Positions 8,363 to 15,318 of a stretch of 64,000 nt of DNA are shown here, piece after piece (position 1 is the first letter of the stretch; each line of letters begins with the position of its first letter). Source of the DNA: Stutzerimonas azotifigens DSM 17556 (GTDB taxonomy: Bacteria > Pseudomonadota > Gammaproteobacteria > Pseudomonadales > Pseudomonadaceae); NCBI RefSeq assembly GCF_000425625.1, contig NZ_KE384413.1:6205-70204 (forward strand). Direction: 5' to 3'. The notes below the pieces were generated by a model. That model saw only the letters and a program-made list of their open reading frames with translations, was not told where the DNA came from and ran no database searches. The translations under genes were made by a program, and so were the position numbers.

Positions 8363-8797
8363 TCAGGCCTTCGGCTCGTTGGGCGTCGGCAGCCGATCGA
8401 GTTCCGCCCGCGCCGCCGGACCCTGCGCATCGCGCCAGGCCCGGAAGGCCTGCAGCTCGGCCGACCACTTGCTCATCACCCAGGTGAGCACCGCGATGTC
8501 GTCGAGAAAACCGAGGCCGGGAATCCAGTCCGGCAACGCATCCAGCGGCGAGACGAAATAGACCAGCCCCGCCACCGCGGCAATCAGCGCCTGCTTGCTG
8601 ACGGCCCGGTATTCGCCGCGCCACCAGGCGACGCAAAGCTCCTGCAGCAATTTCAAATCTTCGCGCAGACCGCCGAGCATGCCCCCGCGGGATTTGTTCT
8701 TGCGGGCCACGGCGATCAGCAGCATCGGCAACCGCCCCTTGGCCAGGATTCGCTGGGCGACCGGCAGGTAACGAAGGAATGTCCAGGGTGCTTTCAT
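8363..8797 (-). CDS. DUF1232 (YkvA family) membrane protein
   Basis: The 144-residue protein carries the DUF1232 signature PLDALPDWIPGLGFLDDIAVL (about residues 95-115), preceded by a hydrophobic stretch, ALIAAVAGLVYFVSPLDAL. It is probably an inner-membrane protein of unknown function. Start 8797 was chosen because GGGAGATC lies 6-12 bases upstream; an ORF start at 8908 would run through the DnaA-box region. The gene appears to be transcribed alone. Confidence 0.78.
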   Translation of the reverse strand: MKAPWTFLRYLPVAQRILAKGRLPMLLIAVARKNKSRGGMLGGLREDLKLLQELCVAWWRGEYRAVSKQALIAAVAGLVYFVSPLDALPDWIPGLGFLDDIAVLTWVMSKWSAELQAFRAWRDAQGPAARAELDRLPTPNEPKA

Positions 8798-8840
8798 CTC
8801 GATCTCCCGCCAGGCAGCGCCACGCCTGGCCCTTCGGCCA

Positions 8841-8863
8841 TTATCCACAGAAGCTGTGGATAA
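8841..8863. promoter_or_regulatory. pair of perfect inverted DnaA boxes
   Basis: TTATCCACA (8841-8849) and its exact complement TGTGGATAA (8855-8863) face each other across 5 bases. A weaker box-like CTGTGAACAG follows at 8865-8874, overlapping the palindrome AACAGCTGTT. A stretch very rich in A and T lies at about 8930-8985. The pair is 44 bases before the DUF1232 start. Both boxes match the DnaA consensus; the function (DnaA-controlled promoter, titration or reactivation site) is inference. Confidence 0.6.
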
Positions 8864-9174
8864 CTCTGTGAACAGCTGTTGGATGGCTCCCCCAAACGCC
8901 CGCCCCATGCGGACTTCACACAGATCGCCGTTTTTTTATACAGAAAAAAATCTCTTATTTTTCAATTAGTTGTTGACTGATGGGAGGATTAATCCCAAGG
9001 CCTGCTGGCAAAGGCGCATCAGCTGGCCTGCTATGTGTATAAGAGTAATGGTGTCAATGCTTTTTCATGCTGTTGTGACTGCCGAACGATAGCCGGGTTC
9101 GCCAGATCGCCGGTGAATAATGCCGCCTGACCAGCGTAGCGCCGTCGAACCCCGTCTCTGGCTTCACCCCCATC

Positions 9175-9246
9175 GTAGGAGCGAGCTTGGTCGCGAAGGA
9201 ACGTAGCGCCGGCGTCGGTTCCGTTCGCGACCAAGGTCGCTCCTAC
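9175..9246. repeat. REP-like inverted repeat (GTAGGAGCGA family)
   Basis: GTAGGAGCGAGCTTGGTCGC and its near-complement GCGACCAAGGTCGCTCCTAC face each other across about 26 bases. This GTAGGAGCGA...CGCGA core is a common intergenic repeat in Pseudomonas genomes, and a related copy lies inside the flgI 5' end at 25689-25712. Confidence 0.75.
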
Positions 9247-9268
9247 ATCCGAAGCGCCGCTGCGGCCC

Positions 9269-9318
9269 GGTAGGGTGGCCGGGCGGCGTTCCGCTTCAGC
9301 CCACCAGTCCACCCTACC
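9269..9318. repeat. short inverted repeat upstream of mntA
   Basis: GGTAGGGTGG and CCACCCTACC form a 10-bp perfect inverted repeat around a 30-base loop that includes CGCTTCAGCCCACC. It may be a second type of dispersed palindromic repeat; only one copy is seen in this window. Confidence 0.5.
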
Positions 9319-9445
9319 GATGCATGAGCAGCGCCAAAGCAATTCCCTCTCCCATCGAGGGCCTACGTGCACGTCCCATATGTCCGCTTTCTCCCCCGGG
9401 CGTTATATGCCATCGTTACCACCAGAGTTCGCAGAGAGCAGCCCC

Positions 9446-9829
9446 ATGAGCATCGAGGCACTCACAGCCGTACTGAAGCGCCACCCCGACATATACCTTG
9501 CCTACGTGTTCGGATCGCTCGCCACCGATAGTGCAGGGCCAGACAGCGATGTGGATGTCGCAGTGCTGGCCTCGTCCCCCCTGGACATCGAATACAGAAT
9601 CCAACTGATAGAAGAGATTGCCGCGGCCACAGGGCGCCCGGTGGATCTGATAGACCTTGCCACGGTCGGGGAGCCACTGCTGGGCCAGATACTCCGGCAT
9701 GGTATTCGCCTGGTTGGCGATGCCTCCCGGCATGCGGAACTGACCACGCGTCATGTTCTCAACAACGAAGACTTCATGCCTTATGTCAGACGTATGCTGG
9801 CCGAGCGGAGACGAGCATGGATCGGCTGA
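9446..9829 (+). CDS. mntA: MntA-type minimal nucleotidyltransferase antitoxin
   Basis: The 127-residue protein has the MNT nucleotidyltransferase signature: GSLATDSAGPDSDVDVAVL (residues 26-44) contains the GS helix start and the D-x-D metal-binding pair, with a third acidic residue in GRPVDLIDLA. In type VII toxin-antitoxin systems such proteins transfer AMP to a tyrosine of the partner HEPN toxin and inactivate it. The gene overlaps the following HEPN gene by 13 bases. The start was chosen at MSIEALTAV, with GAGAG upstream; the longer frame from 9275 runs through repeat sequence. The pair is flanked by repeats and looks like accessory DNA. Confidence 0.88.
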   Translation: MSIEALTAVLKRHPDIYLAYVFGSLATDSAGPDSDVDVAVLASSPLDIEYRIQLIEEIAAATGRPVDLIDLATVGEPLLGQILRHGIRLVGDASRHAELTTRHVLNNEDFMPYVRRMLAERRRAWIG

Positions 9830-10233
9830 TCATCGAACGCAAACTGGATGCTTTACAACGTTGCCTGGCACGTATTCGCAGCAAAGCCCCCAAGGAACTC
9901 GACACGCTGCTGGAAGATCTCGACCTGCAGGATGTCCTGGTGCTCAACCTGAGCCGCGCCGTGCAGATGTGCGTCGATATCGCGACCCATGTACTGAGCG
10001 AACGCAGACAGCCTCCACCGGAAACCATGGGTGGTGCGTTCGAACAATTGGCCACGGAGAAAGTCCTGACACCGGACTTGGCCGAACGCCTGAAGCGCGC
10101 GGTAGGTTTTCGCAATCTGGCCGTACACAACTATGAAGCCATCAACTGGGCCATTGTCCATAGCATCACCAGCCGGCACCTCGATGACTTCGACGACTTC
10201 GCCAGAAGCATCGCCAGTCTCGCGCTGGACTAA
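9817..10233 (+). CDS. hepT: HepT-type HEPN ribonuclease toxin
   Basis: The 138-residue helical protein carries the HEPN active-site motif RNLAVHNY (Rx4HxY, near residues 103-110), the hallmark of HepT toxins. The arginine and histidine form the RNase site and the tyrosine is the residue AMPylated by MntA in characterised pairs. The partner mntA is immediately upstream and overlapping, so neutralisation by AMPylation is inferred. The DUF86-type core (LVLNLSRAVQMCVDIATHVL) precedes the motif. Possible roles are phage defence or element stabilisation; nothing here separates them. Confidence 0.88.
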   Translation: MDRLIIERKLDALQRCLARIRSKAPKELDTLLEDLDLQDVLVLNLSRAVQMCVDIATHVLSERRQPPPETMGGAFEQLATEKVLTPDLAERLKRAVGFRNLAVHNYEAINWAIVHSITSRHLDDFDDFARSIASLALD

Positions 10234-10283
10234 CGGATAGCCCCGGGATTCAATCCGGAAGCCAGGCTTTCCGCCAGCGCCCC

Positions 10284-10358
10284 AGGAGAGGGGGGTGAGG
10301 GCTGGTACGCCCCCCTCACCCGGCCCTACGGGCCACCTTCTCCCGCAGGGAGAAGGGA
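10284..10358. repeat. dispersed inverted-repeat element, family A, copy 2
   Basis: GAGAGGGGGGTGAGGGCTGG on the left and CCCTCACCCGGCCCTACGGG followed by CCACCTTCTCCCGCAGGGAG on the right repeat the arrangement at 66-168 and 61164-61259. It sits 50 bases after hepT. Confidence 0.75.
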
Positions 10359-10515
10359 AAGGCACCGGCGTGGGCCGAAGGCCGGGTACAGACGGCACGA
10401 ACGGCGGGGAAAGCCTTGTTCGCGGACGAGCGCCGGAGCAAAAGATCGCGTCAATATCCACGGGATCGGCTTTGAGGGAGCAACTGTCTTTGACCGCGTA
10501 ATGAGTCCCGATCGC

Positions 10516-10747
10516 CGGTCGCTCGGCACGCAGTCGCCGCGAGGGCGCGCAATCCACAAGATATGTGAATGCCGCAACGGGCGCGGCCTCCCACAGGGCT
10601 CGATGGCGCCGCCTGCCTTTGTGGGAGGCCCGCCCTCGGGGCGATGCACTTGTGGGAGCGGTCTCGACTGCGAACAGGGCCTGCACGATGTTACAACCAA
10701 CACCCAACCACCCCCCTCGCCCTCCGGGAGAGGGCTGGGGTGAGGCC
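10516..10747. repeat. repeat-rich tract at the 3' border of the intron remnant
   Basis: It contains units of a second dispersed family: GTCGCCGCGAGGGCGCGC and, in the opposite sense, GTGGGAGGCCCGCCCTCGGG (about 10530-10650), like those at 52870-53095 and 58425-58530. Its last part (10656-10747) matches 61110-61200 over roughly 90 bases (AGCGGTCT, GCGAAC, GGCCTGCACG, ACCAACACC, CCTCCGGGAGAGGGC) and ends as a half copy of family A exactly where the group II intron sequence breaks off. Confidence 0.65.
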
Positions 10748-11384
10748 TCGCCGCTCAAGCTCACGGTCGAGTTCATCGAGCAGGATTGTTCGACAGCAAC
10801 GGCGAGAGCGGGCCGCCTTGCGGCGTCCCTTCCTGCCGATGACTGACGATCCCGCCCGACATGACGCCAGCTTCGAGGTAGCGGCGGATCAGTCTGAGCA
10901 CACCCTTGTCTTCGATACGACGCTCAACGCAGGCCATCAGGATGTCGTGGTTGACCCGATCAAAGAACCTCTCCAGGTCGAGTTCCACGCACCAGCGGTG
11001 ACCCGCTATCACATGGACACGGGACATATCGACGGCTTGATGAGCGCTTCTGCCCGGACGAAAGCCGTAGCTGGAGTCCGAGAACAGCGGATCGAAGATC
11101 GGCGTGAGCTGTTGCAGCAGTGCCTGTTGGATCAGGCGATCAACGACGCTGGGAATACCCAATTGTCGTGTTCCGCCCTGCGGCTTGGGGATTTCGACCG
11201 CTCGCACCACTTGGGGGTGGTATTCACCGACCAGCAACCTCGCTTTGAGGATTGGCCAATACTGCTTCACGTAGCCCGCCAAGTCGGCCACCGTCATGCC
11301 ATCGGCACCCGGCGCCCCCTGGTTGCTGACTACGCGCTGATACGCACGTTTCAGATTCACCGGTGCAAGCACCCGCTCCATCAA
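10748..11384 (-). pseudogene. group II intron reverse transcriptase/maturase, truncated and frameshifted
   Basis: The readable frame encodes about 203 residues of an LtrA-like protein: KRAYQRVVSNQGAPGADGMT at the start, IPKPQGGTRQLGIPSVVDRL (RT block 1-2), SSYGFRPGRSAHQAV, VELDLERFFDRVNHDIL (first catalytic Asp) and GTPQGGPLSPLLSN. Directly after SN an extra base (about 10787-10790) shifts the frame; the other frame continues ILLDELDRELERRGL as in intact relatives, then ends in repeat DNA. The YADD catalytic block and the maturase domain are missing, so the product cannot be active. Confidence 0.85.
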
Positions 11385-11947
11385 CGTGTCCGGCTCCGCG
11401 TTCGTCCACGTCAGTTCTGGCCGGGACTCCGGGTGACAGTCTTCTCTGGGAGAAATTCTGCATTTCGGTTATCGACGAGACACTAACGCCTACTGGCGGC
11501 ATAACCTGTTCGGCCCTTGGTGACGCGGTTAACCGTCACTTACTACGACCTCGGCTGACTTCTGTACGCTCATCCCGTCGCCTCTCGACGCCCGGTAGCA
11601 CACTGGCAAACGTACAGATCTCCCAGGGTAATTCGCGCGACCTTCCTGCTTATGCCTGTCGGATCTACGTCGCAGCGTTCCGTGCAAGTATCGGGCTTTG
11701 ACGATTTTCGCCGCCTCACCCCGCTGCGCCGCCTCTATCCGCTTCCTGTACAGCTGGGCGCCCCCGTCGAGCCAGCAGTTTGCCTCGGGCTTCCTTCAGA
11801 TTCGCGGTCGCCCGCGACACCCTTGCCTCTGGCTAACACTTCCCCTTGCCGGGTGTGTAGAGGACTTTCACCTCCAAGTCGTCCGGCTCACCACCACGGT
11901 GAACCCGACAGCGCCAGTCACGACGCTACGCGCCATGCCTGGCGCAC
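10748..11947 (-). mobile_element. 5' remnant of a group II intron
   Basis: On the minus strand the element starts at 11947 with GTGCGCCAGGCATGGCGCG, the 5' boundary expected for bacterial group II introns (GTGCG). About 560 bases of ribozyme sequence follow before the reverse-transcriptase ORF at 11384. The intron stops within the RT gene at about 10748 where repeat sequence begins, so domains V and VI and the 3' splice site are missing and it cannot splice or move. The insertion point is 10 bases after the stem of the comEA-like gene's terminator, the site preference known for group IIC introns; the class is not established here. Confidence 0.75.
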
Positions 11948-11950
11948 GAA

Positions 11951-11978
11951 ACAGAAAGGCCGGTCAGAGACCGGCCTT
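11951..11978 (-). terminator. terminator of the comEA-like gene
   Basis: On the minus strand the stem GGCCGGTC-TCT-GACCGGCC is followed by TTTCTGTTTC, 18 bases after the stop codon. The group II intron begins right after this tract. Confidence 0.85.
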
Positions 11979-11995
11979 CGGGAGGGAGATGACCA

Positions 11996-12307
11996 TTACA
12001 GACCGATACGCGCCCGGTTCTTTTCCAGAATCGAAACCCCGATGCCTTTGACTTCCAGCAACTGGTCGACCGAAGTGAAGGGACCATGCGCCTCGCGATA
12101 GTCGACGATAGCCTGCGCCTTGGCCGCACCGATGCCGATCAGCCCCTTGCTGAGGGCCTCCGCATCGGCGGTGTTCAGGTTGAGCACGGTGGAGGCCTGA
12201 GCCTCGGCGACAGGCTGCGCGGCGGTCGTTTGCTCGGTAGCGAAGGTTGAAACACTGGCACCCAGCAGCGCCGAGGCGAGAAAAAGCGAAATGATGCTTT
12301 TACGCAT
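11996..12307 (-). CDS. ComEA-like helix-hairpin-helix protein
   Basis: The 103-residue protein has a signal peptide ([20 protein letters not shown] then TFA) and a C-terminal double helix-hairpin-helix DNA-binding domain: [20 protein letters not shown] and [20 protein letters not shown]. It is therefore likely periplasmic and DNA-binding, like ComEA, which pulls DNA through the outer membrane during natural transformation; small homologues of this type are common in Pseudomonas. AGGAGCTTCTC precedes the ATG. No other competence genes are nearby, so the role is inferred from the domain. Confidence 0.82.
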   Translation of the reverse strand: MRKSIISLFLASALLGASVSTFATEQTTAAQPVAEAQASTVLNLNTADAEALSKGLIGIGAAKAQAIVDYREAHGPFTSVDQLLEVKGIGVSILEKNRARIGL

Positions 12308-12464
12308 GAGAGAAGCTCCTTGTAAGTGACTAAGCGACGTCCAGGTCGCGGTGGCACTTTAGCTTCTCTTTCATTTGCAGTCGGGAATCAAGTCACAGGA
12401 CGATCATCGAGATGAAAGCCTGTATTGCGATGTTGACCTGGGCTCGCATTCTTTGACGCTGAGT

Positions 12465-12761
12465 TCAGCCAAACAGCTGGTAGACCTGCGCACTCTTGCG
12501 TGAATGTTGCAGATGCTGCAACTGGTTGGCTGCGTCGCGACGCCCGCTGCGGCATACGCCGATCATGCTGTTGTACAGCGCCAGCAACTGCTGCATGCAT
12601 TCGGCCAGCGTCTGCGGATCGTCCTGCGGTTCAACCACGGCCTGGTTCACGGCCTGGCGGCATTCCAGGTCCAAGCGGCCCACGGCTTCCCAATCATGGG
12701 AGTCGAGCGCCTGGCGCAGAGCTGCACCTGACGCCTGCAATTGCATGACGGATACATTCAT
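12465..12761 (-). CDS. fliT: FliT-like flagellar export chaperone
   Basis: The 98-residue helical protein lies directly after fliS, where pseudomonads carry a small FliT-like (also called FliS-prime or FleP) gene. The sequence is all-alpha with LRQALDSHDWEAVGRLDLEC and MQQLLALYNSMIGVCRSGRR, matching the compact helical fold of FliT, which binds FliD and regulates flagellar gene expression in enterics. Primary-sequence similarity to FliT is weak, so the name rests mainly on size, fold type and position. It is separated from fliS by 15 bases and probably shares its transcript. Confidence 0.65.
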   Translation of the reverse strand: MNVSVMQLQASGAALRQALDSHDWEAVGRLDLECRQAVNQAVVEPQDDPQTLAECMQQLLALYNSMIGVCRSGRRDAANQLQHLQHSRKSAQVYQLFG

Positions 12762-12776
12762 GGCGACTCCTGCAGG

Positions 12777-13154
12777 TCAGGCAATCCCGTCCCAGCCGGA
12801 TTTGATCTGGCGCAGCAGACCTGCCACTTCGTCCAGACGCTGAGTATCGTTGTGGATGTTGGCCTCGACGAGGCGACGAGCCATGTAGTCGTAGAGGCTG
12901 TCGAGATTGGCCGCCAACTCTCCACCAGCGTCCATGTTCAACCCTTCACGCAACCCCCCGACGATGGCCACGGCCTTGCCGATCAGCTCACCCTTGAGCG
13001 CGACCTGCCCGCGCTCCAGCGCACCGCGCGCCTGGGCGATACGCTCCAGGCCGCCCTCCATGAGCATCTGGATCAGGCGATGGGGGCTCGCTTCGAGCAC
13101 CTGGGCGTTGCGGTTGACGTTCTGGTATTGGCGCATGGCGGCCATGGCGTTCAT
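12777..13154 (-). CDS. fliS: flagellar export chaperone FliS
   Basis: The 125-residue protein is the flagellin chaperone, which binds the C-terminus of FliC and keeps it export-competent. Typical features are the N-terminal AMRQYQNVNRNAQVLEASPH, the helix HRLIQMLMEGGLERIAQARG, and the C-terminal LYDYMARRLVEANIHNDTQR. A sigma-28 promoter lies about 40 bases upstream. Neighbours are fliD upstream and the fliT-like gene downstream, the usual Pseudomonas order. Confidence 0.94.
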   Translation of the reverse strand: MNAMAAMRQYQNVNRNAQVLEASPHRLIQMLMEGGLERIAQARGALERGQVALKGELIGKAVAIVGGLREGLNMDAGGELAANLDSLYDYMARRLVEANIHNDTQRLDEVAGLLRQIKSGWDGIA

Positions 13155-13194
13155 GAGAAGTTACCTTGCACAGCGGTGACTGGGAATATCCCTT

Positions 13195-13221
13195 GTATCG
13201 ACCCGGCAAAGTGGAACTTTA
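13195..13221 (-). promoter_or_regulatory. sigma-28 (FliA) promoter of fliS
   Basis: On the minus strand TAAAGTTC and GTCGATAC are separated by 11 bases, the same spacing as the fliC and flgM promoters in this window. It lies about 40 bases before the fliS start codon. The -10 half differs from GCCGATAA at two positions. Confidence 0.65.
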
Positions 13222-13405
13222 GGCGAATTGGATTAGAAAGAGTGGAAGCAAGGACACCGGCGCCGGGAAGCGTGCAACGCGAACCCCGGCGGGAACGCTC
13301 ACAGCCGGAGAGGGGCTTTCGGGTGCTGCCCTCAACTATCTACGAAAGCGCAGGCGCACGTCACAGGCGGAAATGACGAAGTCCCAATGACGCGCTGCAA
13401 GGTCG

Positions 13406-14806
13406 TCAGCTGTTCTTCTGCTGCGCGGTCATGGCCTCGAACATCGAGGTGATGCTGTTGCGCGTGCTCTCCATCTGCCCAACCAGGGCGTCCATCTTGT
13501 TGAACTGGGCATACAGGCGGGTTTCCAGCGCGTCAGCGCGGCGCGACAGGTCGTCGGTCTGGTCCTGCAGGTCACTGAGGGTGGCATTCAGGTTCGTCTG
13601 CCGCTGGGCCAGGATGCCGCTGGTACCGGTGTAGGCGGATACCACCGAATCCATGCGCGTCAGCAGGCCGTTGCTGCCTGTAAAGAAGGAGCCCACGGAA
13701 TCGTAGTTGGCTTCCAGCGCCGTCGCCAGCTTGTTGTCATCGACGCTCAGGGTGCCATCGGTATTGGTGGTGACGCCGAGCTGCGACAGCACGGAAAGGC
13801 CACCACTGTCCGACGAAGGCGAGGACAGCGCGCCGCGCAGCGAACTCATCAGCGTGCGCACCGAGGCATCACCCACCAGCGCCCCGGCATCCTCGACGCT
13901 GCCGTCGGCGCCTGTGGTTACCTTGGTCAGGGCGTTGGTCATCGTCAGCAGCGTGTTGTAGGCAGTGACGAAATTCTGCACCGAGGTTTTGAGACCCTCG
14001 GTGTTGGCAGTGATGGAAACCGTCGCGCTGTCATCCGTGGTGGTGCCGGTAAGCGTCAGGCTCAGGCCACTCACCGCGTTGCTGACGGTGTTGGTCTTGC
14101 TCGTCATCGACAGGCCGTCGATGCTGAACTTGGCGTTGGCCGCCTGAGTGATGTAGCCGGCGCCGCCCTCGGTGGACTGGGTGGTGCCGTCCACGTTCAG
14201 CGCCGCCAGGCTGTCATTGCTGCCGGTCACCGAGATGTCGGCGCCCTCGCCGGTGGTCTCGGAGCTGAGCACCAGGCGCGAGCCGCTTTCGTCGGTGACG
14301 ATGTTGGCGGTCACTCCGGCGGAGTCGGAAAGCTTGGCATTGATGGCGTTGCGGATGTCGGTCAGGCTCGCCCCTTCGCTGACGCTGACCGAATAGCTGC
14401 CGCTGCCCACTGAAATGCTCAGGCTGCCGGCGCCGAAGGTGGCGCTGCTGCCCCCCTCCACCACGGCCGTGGCCACCTTGGAGCCACTGGCCAACTGGTC
14501 GACCTTGAGCGCATAGCTGCCGGCCACCGCGCCGCTGCTGGTGCTCACCGTCACCACGCTTTCGTTGGACGACTTGGCAGAAAGCGAAGCGAAGCTGCTC
14601 GAGACGCTCTTCAAGCTGCTCAGCGAGGCCTGGAAGGTATCCACTGCGCTTTTCAGGGTCCCCACCGCCGACAGCTTGGTGTTGGTGGTTTCGGCCAGGC
14701 GCGTGATCTGTGCTTCCTTGGGGGCGGTATCCGCCTTGACCAGGGAAGATACCAAGCCATCGATGTCGAGGCTGGAGCCCAGCCCGGTGATCGTGCTACC
14801 CGCCAT
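13406..14806 (-). CDS. fliD: flagellar filament cap protein FliD
   Basis: The 466-residue protein is the HAP2 filament cap, which folds exported flagellin at the tip. It begins MAGSTITGLGSSLDIDGLVS, the conserved FliD N-terminus, contains a flagellin_IN-type module (SLSISVGSGSYSVSVSEGAS, near 135) and ends in the coiled-coil C-terminus (DLSRRADALETRLYAQFNKM and DALVGQMESTRNSITSMFEA). An upstream ATG at 14956 was rejected because it lies beyond the sigma-54 promoter and inside the flaG region, while 14806 follows AGGAACTCCT. The central part is hypervariable, as usual for polar-flagellum caps. Confidence 0.93.
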   Translation of the reverse strand: MAGSTITGLGSSLDIDGLVSSLVKADTAPKEAQITRLAETTNTKLSAVGTLKSAVDTFQASLSSLKSVSSSFASLSAKSSNESVVTVSTSSGAVAGSYALKVDQLASGSKVATAVVEGGSSATFGAGSLSISVGSGSYSVSVSEGASLTDIRNAINAKLSDSAGVTANIVTDESGSRLVLSSETTGEGADISVTGSNDSLAALNVDGTTQSTEGGAGYITQAANAKFSIDGLSMTSKTNTVSNAVSGLSLTLTGTTTDDSATVSITANTEGLKTSVQNFVTAYNTLLTMTNALTKVTTGADGSVEDAGALVGDASVRTLMSSLRGALSSPSSDSGGLSVLSQLGVTTNTDGTLSVDDNKLATALEANYDSVGSFFTGSNGLLTRMDSVVSAYTGTSGILAQRQTNLNATLSDLQDQTDDLSRRADALETRLYAQFNKMDALVGQMESTRNSITSMFEAMTAQQKNS

Positions 14807-14857
14807 AGGAGTTCCTCGCTTGAATTCTGACGCTGTTAGCGACTTTACGTTTTTCTT

Positions 14858-14873
14858 AGCAATTATCAGGCCA
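14858..14873 (-). promoter_or_regulatory. sigma-54 promoter of fliD
   Basis: On the minus strand TGGCCTGATAATTGCT has GG and GC separated by exactly 10 bases (the -24/-12 pattern) and lies between flaG and fliD, about 50 bases before the fliD start. In Pseudomonas fliD is FleQ/RpoN-controlled. Confidence 0.65.
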
Positions 14874-14885
14874 CAAACGAGCCGA

Positions 14886-15239
14886 TCAAGCCTTGGCCTC
14901 GAACAAGAGGCTGCGCATTTCTTCCAGTTGTTCGGAGAGACGCAGCGCCTCTTCACTGGGGATCTGTCGGATCAGCTCGCCAGAGTGCCCGGCATAGACC
15001 TGCACCACCACCTGTCCGGTGCTCTCGTCGAGCTCGAAGCGCAGGTCGCGGTGGGTGGACTGAACGTATTCCTGCAATTGTGAAACGGCCCGCTGCAGGC
15101 CTGCCTGGCCTGCTTCCTGCCCGCTCGACGCCGCCCGGGAGGCCTCGCCCGCGTTCACGGCAGGGTTGCGCGACTCCTCGGCCTGCGCCTGGGCGCGGGT
15201 CGGGGCAAGGTTACTACCGCCAATCGAAGTGATGTCCAT
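14886..15239 (-). CDS. flaG: FlaG family flagellar protein
   Basis: The 117-residue protein matches FlaG: a variable, disordered N-terminus and a conserved C-terminal part, LQEYVQSTHRDLRFELDEST (near 57) followed by QVYAGHSGELIRQIPSEEAL. FlaG influences filament length in polar flagellates. It lies between fliC and fliD as in P. aeruginosa. Only the fliC terminator and a short leader separate it from fliC, so it is probably expressed by read-through. Confidence 0.9.
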   Translation of the reverse strand: MDITSIGGSNLAPTRAQAQAEESRNPAVNAGEASRAASSGQEAGQAGLQRAVSQLQEYVQSTHRDLRFELDESTGQVVVQVYAGHSGELIRQIPSEEALRLSEQLEEMRSLLFEAKA

Positions 15240-15252
15240 GGCTGTTCACCCA

Positions 15253-15292
15253 TGCAAAGACGGGAGAGGTGCCTGGGGCACCCCTCCCGTGG
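15253..15292 (-). terminator. terminator after fliC
   Basis: On the minus strand a 13-bp stem, CGGGAGGGGTGCC with GGCACCTCTCCCG (one G-U pair), encloses a 3-base loop and is followed by TCTTTGC. It lies 30 bases after the fliC stop and before flaG, so it probably reduces flaG expression relative to fliC. Confidence 0.8.
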
Positions 15293-15318
15293 TTTCGCTC
15301 AGTTGGCTACCTGCCGGA

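Larger units (their letters stand above)
8864..9445. other. intergenic region with AT-rich tract and palindromic repeats
   Basis: No convincing gene is seen here. It contains an AT-rich tract (8930-8985), a GTAGGAGCGA palindromic repeat (9175-9246), a second inverted repeat (9269-9318) and the leader of the mntA-hepT operon, with GAGAG before the mntA ATG. Confidence 0.6.

Noticed and set aside
8841-8985. Chromosomal replication origin
   Set aside because: Only two perfect DnaA boxes, and none of the genes that flank oriC (dnaA, dnaN, rpmH, gidA) are in the window.
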